The notes under the pieces: model-generated
Seen by the model: only the letters and a program-made list of their open reading frames with translations
The model's database searches: none
What the model was told of the DNA's origin: nothing
From: DATDOO01 sp035293245
GTDB lineage: Bacteria; Pseudomonadota; Gammaproteobacteria; Methylococcales; Methylococcaceae
Assembly: GCA_035293245.1 (NCBI GenBank)
Contig: DATDOO010000058.1
Span: forward strand, 1-5,052
Direction: 5' to 3'
Length of the DNA stretch: 5,052 nt
Part shown: one piece after another, positions 1-4,765 of the stretch
Numbering within the stretch: position 1 is the first letter of the stretch
Layout: each line of letters begins with the position of its first letter
Translations under genes and position numbers: made by a program

Positions 1-1092
1 ACCGACCCGCGGCCGTTCGCGCCGCAGCAGGTGTGGGCGTCGTCGTTCGGGATCGGCGGCATCTTGTTCTTCTTCACCGCCTTTGCCGGCATGGGGGGTC
101 ACCTGTTGGGCGGCAACCCGGCGGTGAACAAAGCGGGATTGGCTTTATCCAAAGTGCTGCCGGAGGAAATCGCGGCGAATCCGGATTCGTTGGTCGCCCA
201 TTACCTCAACTATATCGCACCTACGTCGCCCTGGCTGGTCGGCTTGGTGGCGATCTGCGCACTGGCCGCCATGCAGTCGACCGGCGCGGCCTACATGTCG
301 ACCGCGGGCGGCATTCTTACCCGCGATCTCTACAAGCGGTACCTGAATCCGGCGTCCACCCATCGCATGCAGAAGCTTGCGGGACGCATGGGGGTCGGCT
401 TCATCGTCGTCGCCGCCCTCCTGGTCGCCACGTATTCCAGTGACGCCCTGGTGCTGCTGGGCGGTTTGGCGGTGGCTTTCGGCTTCCAGATGTGGACGCC
501 GCTGGCGGCCGTCTGCTGGTTCCCGTGGATCACCCGGGAAGGTGCGACCTACGGCCTGTTGGCCGGCATCCTCGGCGTGATCTTCACCGAGAGCTTCGGT
601 CTCAACATCCTGAAGGACATGGGCCTCGACTTCTGGGGCCGCTGGCCGTTGACCATCCACTCCGCCGGCTGGGGAATAATCTTCAACGTCGCCGTATGCG
701 TCGTCGTCTCGGCGTTGACCCAGAATGAGCAGGCAACGGCTCACCGCATGAAGTACCACAACTTCTTGCGCGAGCACGCCACCCTGTCGGCGTCGAAGAA
801 GGGCTTGGTCCCGGTCGCGTGGATCGTGACGTTGGCGTGGCTGTACTTCGGAATCGGACCCGGCGCCATCATCGGCAACTACATCTTCGGCGAGCCGAAT
901 GCCGGCCTCGCGGGCTGGACCTTCGGCATGCCGTCCATCTGGGCCTGGCAGATCCTGTTCTGGCTGTTGGGCGTGGCGATGATGTGGTTCCTCGCCTACA
1001 AGATGGAAATGTCCACCATCCCCGAAAGGGAAATCGAGGCCCTGGTGGAAGACATCGGCGATACGGCCGAGGAACAACAGCAACGCGTCTAG
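1..1092 (+). CDS. Sodium:solute symporter (SSS/SLC5-like), C-terminal part
   Basis: Inner-membrane secondary transporter coupling solute uptake to the sodium gradient; the substrate cannot be read from this fragment. The frame is open from base 1, so the start lies outside the window; 363 residues are visible. Several hydrophobic segments can be seen at about residues 14-34, 76-104, 130-176 (two helices), 181-201, 219-241, 267-290 and 312-333. The stretch ALAAMQSTGAAYMSTAGG followed by ILTRDLYKRYLNP (about 88-117) matches the small-residue helix and the 'RDLY' exit typical of SSS proteins such as PutP, ActP and MctP-like carriers. The tail after the last helix is acidic and glutamine-rich, ending EEQQQRV. 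The gene is followed directly by a strong intrinsic terminator, so it ends its transcription unit. The family call is firm; monocarboxylate or amino acid as substrate would be a guess. The internal GTG at 31 is not the real start. Confidence 0.9.
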   Translation, partial: TDPRPFAPQQVWASSFGIGGILFFFTAFAGMGGHLLGGNPAVNKAGLALSKVLPEEIAANPDSLVAHYLNYIAPTSPWLVGLVAICALAAMQSTGAAYMSTAGGILTRDLYKRYLNPASTHRMQKLAGRMGVGFIVVAALLVATYSSDALVLLGGLAVAFGFQMWTPLAAVCWFPWITREGATYGLLAGILGVIFTESFGLNILKDMGLDFWGRWPLTIHSAGWGIIFNVAVCVVVSALTQNEQATAHRMKYHNFLREHATLSASKKGLVPVAWIVTLAWLYFGIGPGAIIGNYIFGEPNAGLAGWTFGMPSIWAWQILFWLLGVAMMWFLAYKMEMSTIPEREIEALVEDIGDTAEEQQQRV

Positions 1093-1114
1093 CCGAATTC
1101 CACTCTAAAAAATC

Positions 1115-1146
1115 GGGGGAAGGGTTTCACCCTTCCCCCTTTTTTT
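1115..1146 (+). terminator. Rho-independent terminator after the symporter gene
   Basis: A perfect 11-bp stem pairs 1115-1125 (GGGGGAAGGGT) with 1129-1139 (ACCCTTCCCCC) around a 3-nt TTC loop. Seven T residues follow (1140-1146) and six A residues precede it (1107-1112), so it could also work on the minus strand. It begins 22 bases after the symporter stop and separates that gene from the 81-residue gene that follows. Confidence 0.95.
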
Positions 1147-1204
1147 GCTACCATGCCGCCCGTTCTCCCATGTCTATGAATCGTTCGCGCCGAGGCCCGT
1201 TGTC

Positions 1205-1450
1205 ATGGAAGGGATGATATCGCCGGAGTACCGATGGCTGTGGTCGGCGGCGCTGGGCGCGGCGCTGTTCTACCCGGTCCGCCAGTTGATCTGGGTGATG
1301 GCCGTCCGACGCGAGCAACGCCGGCAGGGGCAGCTTCCCGACGATCAGACCCAGGCGGGCCTGAAGAGCCGGGCTTCGGTCACCGCCGCGCTGTTGTGCC
1401 TGGTGTTCGCAGCCGTATACGGCGGCGTCGTGTTCGGAGACAAGCCGTGA
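1205..1450 (+). CDS. Small two-helix inner-membrane protein, unknown function (81 aa)
   Basis: I do not recognise this family. The protein has two hydrophobic segments, about residues 13-32 (WSAALGAALFYPVRQLIWVM) and 57-76 (SVTAALLCLVFAAVYGGVVF). They are joined by a strongly basic loop (AVRREQRRQGQ), which should face the cytoplasm by the positive-inside rule and place both ends outside. The ATG at 1205 is chosen because GAGG at 1192-1195 sits 9 bases upstream; a second in-frame ATG at 1214 has its purine run too close to serve. The frame extends upstream to 1145, but that part reads as non-protein-like sequence next to the terminator. The stop codon overlaps the GTG start of the TPR gene, so the two are very probably co-translated and may act together at the membrane. 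Confidence 0.8.
   Translation: MEGMISPEYRWLWSAALGAALFYPVRQLIWVMAVRREQRRQGQLPDDQTQAGLKSRASVTAALLCLVFAAVYGGVVFGDKP
1436..1449 (+). promoter_or_regulatory. Ribosome binding site and overlapping GTG start of the TPR gene
   Basis: GGAGA at 1436-1440 is followed by six bases and then GTG at 1447-1449, which shares the sequence GTGA with the TGA stop of the upstream gene. The good spacing favours GTG 1447 over the next in-frame ATG at 1462 and indicates translational coupling. Confidence 0.75.
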
Positions 1451-2079
1451 TTCCCAAGATAATGACCAGCCCCCGGGTAATTCGCCGGTTCGTCATCCTG
1501 CTGGCGTTCGCCACCTTCGTCATGTTCTCGGTGTGGGCGGTGGTCACCAACTACGTGGAGGCACCGCCCGGCGACTTCGAGGTCCGGCAGGGTGACATCC
1601 TGCTCGGCGACAAGAAGTACGCCGAGGCGCTCGAGCGTTTCAGCGCCGCCCTCGAGGTCTCCCCCAATCACCGCGGCGCCTTGATGGGTCGCGCCCTGGC
1701 GTATTTGCAGACCGACCGCCACCAGGAGGCGGACGCGGAATTCACTTACCTTATCGACTACCTGAACAAAAACCTGGCCGCGGACGATGTCACCGGCTAT
1801 GCCGTTTACGCGGCCGCCTACGCCAACCGTGGCATTCTTTATGACCGGACGGGCCAGTACGAAAAGGCCCTTGCCGACTACATTCAGGCGCTCAGGATCG
1901 ACGAGGGGGCCGTGGACGGGCCCAGCCTCGTCGACAAGATCCTGTATGGCACGCCCAGGCCCTCGACCGTGCGCAAGCGCGCCCGCTATCTGCACGAGCA
2001 GCTTGCCCTGCCGCCGGAGAAACGCCTCCTCCGGGTGCTGGAAAAAGATGCCGAGCAACGGATGTACAAGCCTTTCTGA
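1447..2079 (+). CDS. Membrane-anchored tetratricopeptide-repeat protein (210 aa)
   Basis: Probably a scaffold or adaptor held at the inner membrane, with its TPR domain on the periplasmic side; its partner is unknown. Residues 11-34 form one hydrophobic helix (VIRRFVILLAFATFVMFSVW region) preceded by basic residues, consistent with an uncleaved N-in signal anchor. TPR-like units follow. Residues about 43-76 read GDILLGDKKYAEALERFSAA and then LEVSPNH. A less regular unit lies at 77-110, and a clear one at about 125-153 reads YANRGILYDRTGQYEKALAD and then YIQALRIDE. The C-terminus (about 165-210) is charged and helical (RKRARYLHEQLALPPEKRLL). The GTG start is supported by GGAGA six bases upstream and a 4-base overlap with the preceding gene. 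TPR identity is secure; the biological role is not visible from the sequence. Confidence 0.85.
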   Translation: MIPKIMTSPRVIRRFVILLAFATFVMFSVWAVVTNYVEAPPGDFEVRQGDILLGDKKYAEALERFSAALEVSPNHRGALMGRALAYLQTDRHQEADAEFTYLIDYLNKNLAADDVTGYAVYAAAYANRGILYDRTGQYEKALADYIQALRIDEGAVDGPSLVDKILYGTPRPSTVRKRARYLHEQLALPPEKRLLRVLEKDAEQRMYKPF

Positions 2080-2100
2080 AGGGTTGGCCGAACTGCCCGG

Positions 2101-2129
2101 TTGGCAAACGGCCCCTCCCGTGCGATTAT
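2101..2129 (+). promoter_or_regulatory. Candidate sigma-70 promoter for the 49-aa gene
   Basis: A -35-like TTGGCA (2101-2106, five of six consensus bases) and a -10-like GATTAT (2124-2129, four of six) are separated by 17 bases. They lie about 80 bases upstream of the ATG at 2211, which would give a 5' leader of roughly 75 nt. This is a pattern match only. The run of A and T at 2150-2172 could hold an alternative -10. Confidence 0.4.
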
Positions 2130-2197
2130 CGGGGTCCCGCTGGACGGGCAATAATAAAAGTACGCTATTTTTTGCAGCGATATGTTTTACAGCCACT

Positions 2198-2206
2198 AGG
2201 GGAGAG
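2198..2206 (+). promoter_or_regulatory. Strong Shine-Dalgarno fixing the start of the 49-aa gene
   Basis: AGGGGAGAG at 2198-2206 lies just upstream of ATG 2211, with GGAG ending 6 bases before it. It marks ATG 2211 as the start rather than the in-frame TTG at 2172. Confidence 0.8.
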
Positions 2207-2210
2207 TCTC

Positions 2211-2360
2211 ATGTCGAAGGAAAACGCACCCAAGACCGAGGGTGACAAGCCAGCCATGCCGTCGGCCGGCAAGCAGATCATGGTCATGGGGATCATCGTC
2301 GTCGGTATTTTCGTGGTTCTGGGCGGCGGCATGTTTCTGTCGCAGTTGTTTGGGAAATGA
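2211..2360 (+). CDS. Small single-helix membrane protein, unknown function (49 aa)
   Basis: A short protein with a polar, lysine- and proline-rich N-terminus (residues 1-22, MSKENAPKTEGDKPAMPSAG then KQ). One hydrophobic helix follows (about 23-47, IMVMGIIVVGIFVVLGGGMF then LSQLFG), rich in Gly and beta-branched residues and ending in a single lysine. The layout suggests an N-in bitopic inner-membrane protein; small regulators or subunits of membrane complexes often look like this, but nothing identifies a partner. The start is set by the strong AGGGGAGAG. The protein-like composition and the ribosome binding site make it a real gene despite its size. It lies 131 bases after the TPR gene stop, with a candidate promoter between, so it is probably transcribed separately. 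Confidence 0.75.
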   Translation: MSKENAPKTEGDKPAMPSAGKQIMVMGIIVVGIFVVLGGGMFLSQLFGK

Positions 2361-2392
2361 TGCTGTCGCGGTCGTCTTAGGCGTGGGCGTCG

Positions 2393-2415
2393 GCCCGGGT
2401 GCCGATCGCCCGGGC
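2393..2415. repeat. GC-only hairpin downstream of the 49-aa gene
   Basis: GCCCGGG (2393-2399) pairs with CCCGGGC (2409-2415) across a 9-nt loop. No T-run follows, so it is not a classic intrinsic terminator. It lies 33 bases after the stop of the 49-aa gene and may stabilise the transcript 3' end. In very GC-rich DNA such stems also occur by chance. Confidence 0.45.
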
Positions 2416-2461
2416 ATGCGGGCGCCCTTGCCGTCTGCGATCAAGCACGTGGCCACAGCGG

Positions 2462-2490
2462 TTCGATGGCCCCGAAAAAGGGGCCTCGAA
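2462..2490. repeat. 11-bp bulged hairpin in the leader of the pentapeptide gene
   Basis: GGCCCC (2468-2473) pairs with GGGGCC (2480-2485) around a GAAAAA loop. After one bulged T (2467) the stem continues with TTCGA (2462-2466) pairing to TCGAA (2486-2490). There is no T-tail. It ends 48 bases before the ATG of the exported pentapeptide-repeat gene. It could be a weak terminator for the gene upstream or a 5'-leader structure of the gene downstream. Confidence 0.55.
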
Positions 2491-2538
2491 TTCGCGGTAA
2501 CTTAACCCCGCCTGAACCGGAAATGACTAGGTGACACC

Positions 2539-3033
2539 ATGAAAAATGGCGTGATCATCGAACTGTCGGCATTGGCAATGGCAGCGCTGCTGATCCCGAG
2601 CGTGGCGGCGGCGGACTGCTATGACCCACCGGCCGCATTCGTCCAATGGGGCAAATGCCAATTCGCGAGAAAGAACTTCGAGGGCGCCAATCTGAAAGGC
2701 GCGATCCTCACGGATGCGGTCCTCCACCATGCGAAGCTCAAGGGCGTCAATTTCGAGGACGCGGACCTCCGAAACATCAACCTGCGGTTCGCGGACTTGT
2801 CGGGAAGCAACCTGAAAAAGACCAGGCTCACAAAGGCTTTCCTGGATGACGCCAATCTGTCGGGCGCCGACCTCTCGGGGGCGGACATGGAAGGGGCCAA
2901 TTTGGAGCGGGCGAATCTGACCGGCGCCAAGTTGGAAGGGGCGAACCTTGCCGCCGTCAGGATGTCCGACGCCACCTGGATCGACGGCAAGACCGCCTGC
3001 AAGGGCGGTTCCGTCGGCCAGTGCATCAAGTAG
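2539..3033 (+). CDS. Exported pentapeptide-repeat protein (164 aa)
   Basis: A secreted or periplasmic right-handed quadrilateral beta-helix. Residues 1-25 look like a Sec signal peptide: Lys2, a hydrophobic core (about 5-20) and SVAAA before Asp26, fitting signal peptidase I cleavage. From Phe42 to Met142 a Leu, Phe, Ile or Met occurs at exactly every fifth position, giving 21 uninterrupted pentapeptides of the A(N/D)LxG type, about five coils. Cysteines occur only at 27, 40, 154 and 162, two on each side of the repeats, so disulfide-closed caps are likely. The C-terminal W-I-D-G...C..GS.G.C arrangement (147-162) is, as I recall, common in exported members. AGGTGA at 2529-2534 supports ATG 2539. 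Gyrase-mimicking QnrB/MfpA proteins share the repeat but are cytoplasmic, so that role is unlikely here. The true function is unknown. Confidence 0.92.
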   Translation: MKNGVIIELSALAMAALLIPSVAAADCYDPPAAFVQWGKCQFARKNFEGANLKGAILTDAVLHHAKLKGVNFEDADLRNINLRFADLSGSNLKKTRLTKAFLDDANLSGADLSGADMEGANLERANLTGAKLEGANLAAVRMSDATWIDGKTACKGGSVGQCIK

Positions 3034-3132
3034 CCCGTTCGGGTCGTTACTGAGGCGCGTCGGTCCGCCGCCTGCCTTCTGGCCGGTGGGGGGATGTCCG
3101 CGCCCTCGGCGCCGCCAGGGGGTCGTTGACGG

Positions 3133-3148
3133 CGCCGCCCCGGCGGCG
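3133..3148. repeat. GC-rich hairpin between convergent genes
   Basis: CGCCGCC (3133-3139) pairs with GGCGGCG (3142-3148) with only two bases between, so realistically a 6-bp stem with a 4-nt loop. It lies 100 bases after the pentapeptide stop and immediately before the TAG of the minus-strand gene ending at 3150. Neither strand has a T-run beyond it. It could act as a transcript-end barrier for both genes, but a chance origin is possible at this base composition. Confidence 0.35.
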
Positions 3149-3149
3149 A

Positions 3150-3350
3150 CTAAAACCGGACGACGCCCAGCACGTCCTGGAACAGCACCATGAAAAAGAA
3201 CACGCCGGCGATGCAGCCGAACAGCAGGCGCACGAAATCGCTGTTTCCCTCCTTGTCCCGGAACTGGATGCCGTGTACGGCGATGAACCCGGTAACCACC
3301 AGGAAGATCAGGTTGACGAGGGGCGCGGCGTCGCCGGCGAACTTGAACAT
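3150..3350 (-). CDS. Small two-helix membrane protein, unknown function (66 aa)
   Basis: I do not recognise this family. Two hydrophobic segments are clear: about residues 10-28 (PLVNLIFLVVTGFIAVHGI) and 40-62 (VRLLFGCIAGVFFFMVLFQD onward). They are joined by a charged turn (QFRDKEGNSDF) likely to face the cytoplasm. The ATG at 3350 has AGGT at 3365-3362, 11 bases upstream, a rather long spacing. An overlapping out-of-frame ATG at 3360 leads only to arginine-rich nonsense. The gene is convergent with the pentapeptide gene and lies 67 bases downstream of the 186-aa gene in the same direction, so the two may share a transcript. The small size and clean membrane topology argue for a real gene. 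Confidence 0.75.
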   Translation of the reverse strand: MFKFAGDAAPLVNLIFLVVTGFIAVHGIQFRDKEGNSDFVRLLFGCIAGVFFFMVLFQDVLGVVRF

Positions 3351-3417
3351 GACGGGACATTACCTACCGGCGCCGCCGCTGACAATACGGATAGGTGATG
3401 GAAACGGCCGTGGCGCG

Positions 3418-3978
3418 TCAGTCGCGGGGACGCGGCGAATCGCCGTAATCTCCGTCACCGCCGGGCGCGACGAGTTTCTCCCGGCCGCCGGCTTCGAACC
3501 GGGCGTCCTGCGGGCCGCGCCGGAAGTCCTGCTTCTCGAAATACGGCGGTAGCAACGACATCGGCGAATCGACCATCTGGTTGGCGAGGTAGATGCTGCC
3601 GAACACGGTGATCAGGATGCAGGCGGAGGCGAAGCAGAACCGCTGCACCCCCTGCGGCACCGAGGTGCGGTAATCGTGGTCGTAGCGGTGGAAGCGGGGC
3701 GCGTTGTCGTCGATGTCGCCGCGCTCGCATCCGTCGATGATGCGCCGCGCGTAATGCCGCGCCCAATGCGGCACCTCGTGATGCAGCATGTAGGAGGTGA
3801 ACAGCTTCGCCACCAGCGCCTCGGGCAGGTCGTGGTCGAACCATTCCCGGTACGCCAGCTGCAGCAGCTGGAACTCGCCGATCTGCAGCTGGTTGGCGGC
3901 GGTGATCACGATCAGCCGGTCGCTCATCTCGATCTCGTCGTGGTCCGGCTTGATCAGGGTATCCCAGAGGCTCGACAT
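3418..3978 (-). CDS. Unknown protein with helical N-domain and one C-terminal transmembrane helix (186 aa)
   Basis: I do not recognise the family. Residues about 19-87 are polar and helical (from SDRLIVITAANQLQIGEFQL through HHEVPHWARHYARRIIDGCE) and rich in His, Trp and Arg. A charged aromatic stretch (95-104, RFHRYDHDYR) is followed by one hydrophobic helix at 113-133 (RFCFASACILITVFGSIYLA onward). The end is a Gly-, Asp- and Arg-rich tail (151-186) that looks disordered. The cluster of His (66, 67, 71, 75, 97, 101) could bind metal, but no known motif is evident. The start is uncertain: ATG 3978 is the first in-frame ATG and is used here, though no good Shine-Dalgarno precedes it. A TTG at 4011 would add 11 residues, and ATG 3927 is preceded by purine-rich GAGATCGAG. 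Codon pattern and the antisense noise on the other strand support the minus frame. Confidence 0.75.
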   Translation of the reverse strand: MSSLWDTLIKPDHDEIEMSDRLIVITAANQLQIGEFQLLQLAYREWFDHDLPEALVAKLFTSYMLHHEVPHWARHYARRIIDGCERGDIDDNAPRFHRYDHDYRTSVPQGVQRFCFASACILITVFGSIYLANQMVDSPMSLLPPYFEKQDFRRGPQDARFEAGGREKLVAPGGDGDYGDSPRPRD

Positions 3979-4078
3979 CGGTGCTGTGCGTCCGTTGGCG
4001 GTAATGCGCAACCATAACGGGATTCCGGGTCACGGTCGAGGCCGCGGCAGGATAGCGTATCGGTCGAGACTCGCGGAA

Positions 4079-4103
4079 GGGGCCAGGGGTGGGTGGTGGT
4101 GGG
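4079..4103 (+). other. G-quadruplex-type motif
   Basis: Four G-runs lie on the plus strand: 4079-4082 (4), 4086-4089 (4), 4091-4093 (3) and 4101-4103 (3). Loops of 3, 1 and 7 bases satisfy the usual G3+ N1-7 rule. It sits about 100 bases upstream of the minus-strand gene starting at 3978, on that gene's non-transcript strand, and just before the G+C drop. Formation in the cell is unproven. Confidence 0.5.
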
Positions 4104-4136
4104 CGCAGTCTTGGGAGAACCCGTCTCCGGTGAGAA

Positions 4137-4303
4137 TCCCTGATAACCAGGGAAAATACAGGGAAATTTTGGGCTCGTGTCATCGCGAGGCCACAAATTC
4201 TACTCCACATAACGGAGTTTTCTAGCGCAATCATTCGATTTCCCTGCAGATGGGATCAGGGAAAATTTAAGGTGGAGTGCGGGACCTGGTAACATGAACA
4301 GGG
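4137..4303. repeat. Cluster of CAGGGA repeats in both orientations
   Basis: Direct copies of CAGGGA followed by A/T start at 4148, 4159 and 4257. Inverted copies (TCCCTG) lie at 4137-4142 and 4241-4246. A degenerate copy, CAGGGT, lies at 4298-4303. The copies at 4148 and 4159 are 11 bases apart, one helical turn. TTTCCCTG (4239-4246) and CAGGGAAA (4257-4264) form a perfect 8-bp inverted repeat with a 10-base spacer. TCCCTG and CAGGGA at 4137-4153 form a 6-bp one with a 5-base spacer. The arrangement fits protein-binding iterons or a recombination site; no recombinase gene is in the window. Confidence 0.65.
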
Positions 4304-4434
4304 TAACACGTCAGCCGGATCAGGCCTTCCAAACACAGCCAGTTCTAACCTAAAAACTGGTATCGTTCGGAGGTCTGGCCACAAACAATACGCCAACCAG
4401 CCTTCAAGTCCTGCTGCCTTTTTGGACCGGCCTT

Positions 4435-4695
4435 TTATTTTTGCCGGCCGGAAGCCACGCGTATCTGCTCGGCAACAAGTACTTCGGTCGATCCGCGTTC
4501 AATATATTCCCTTGTGGTGTAGTGTCCGATGATCGTCACGAACTGATGTCTAAACTTCAAGGCCTGAGCCATTACCTGTTCAACATCTACTTCAATATTG
4601 CCCAAATCGTCTGTCTGCAATTCCCAGCCCGTACCTTCACCTCCGATGTAATTGATTTCATCTACGAGGACACCGGTCACATCGAAAGTTGTCAT
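4435..4695 (-). CDS. Small beta-rich, possibly OB-fold protein downstream of a protease (86 aa)
   Basis: I do not recognise a named family. The protein alternates hydrophobic and polar residues as in beta strands: FDVTGVLVDEI (4-14), then an IGGEGTGWEL turn-strand (17-26), then NIEVDV (33-38). A short helix follows (39-49), then QFVTIIGHYTTREYIERG (51-68) and VLVAEQIRV (72-80). Five strands with a helix between strands three and four would suit an OB-fold, which is inference from pattern only. There is no signal peptide, membrane helix or cysteine. The frame stays open upstream into the protease gene, but only from ATG 4695 is it protein-like. A weak GAG (4705-4703) lies 7 bases upstream. It lies 66 bases after the protease stop, so they are probably co-transcribed. 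Its G+C (about 50%) is lower than that of its neighbours. Confidence 0.75.
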   Translation of the reverse strand: MTTFDVTGVLVDEINYIGGEGTGWELQTDDLGNIEVDVEQVMAQALKFRHQFVTIIGHYTTREYIERGSTEVLVAEQIRVASGRQK

Positions 4696-4765
4696 TTTTT
4701 TGCTCAGTTGCTCTCTAGTGCAGGGGATCGGGATTCCCACTTGCTCCCAGCGCGCCGGCCTCCGT

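Larger units (their letters stand above)
4016..4434. other. Gene-free spacer of about 420 bases with repeats
   Basis: No frame on either strand reads like a protein here; open stretches are low-complexity continuations from neighbouring shadows. Besides the G-rich motif and the CAGGGA cluster listed separately, it holds several short stems. GGAGA/TCTCC lies at 4114-4118 and 4124-4128. ACTCC/GGAGT lies at 4202-4206 and 4214-4218. CCAGTT/AACTGG lies at 4339-4344 and 4355-4360. A direct repeat of GGTAACA occurs at 4288 and 4302. G+C falls from above 60% on the left to about 48% (144 of 300 bases, 4141-4440). I see no tRNA, no convincing terminator and no clear promoter for either flanking minus-strand gene. 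Confidence 0.6.

Noticed and set aside
145..1083. 312-codon minus-strand frame opposite the symporter
   Set aside because: It is antisense to an unmistakable SSS transporter. Its composition (Arg, Gly, Asp, His, Gln) is that of a high-GC shadow frame and it has no domain.
1345..2196. 283-codon minus-strand frame opposite the TPR gene
   Set aside because: The plus-strand frame has TPR motifs, a membrane anchor and a ribosome binding site; this one has none and crosses gene boundaries.
2527..3360. Long minus-strand open frame (277 codons) across the pentapeptide gene and the 66-aa gene
   Set aside because: It is antisense to a clear repeat protein and its own translation is arginine-, proline- and glycine-rich low-complexity sequence. 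The pentapeptide periodicity keeps the opposite frame open.
4113..4150. tRNA-like 3' end: GAGAATCCC followed by CTGATAACCA
   Set aside because: There is no TTC in the T-loop position, no matching acceptor stem and no anticodon arm upstream. The ACCA is part of the repeat context.
3797..4225. Plus-strand 142-codon frame running through the G-rich and CAGGGA region
   Set aside because: Its first part is antisense to the 186-aa gene. Its last part merely translates the CAGGGA repeats and shows no protein-like pattern.
4137..4303. CRISPR array reading of the CAGGGA repeats
   Set aside because: The repeat unit is only about 6-8 bases, spacing is irregular (11 to about 100) and the orientation is mixed.
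4427..4451. CCGGCC ... GGCCGG inverted repeat with a T-rich loop as a terminator for the 86-aa gene
   Set aside because: The stem is six base pairs with a 13-base loop that contains the stop codon. No T-run follows on the minus strand, so it does not fit an intrinsic terminator.
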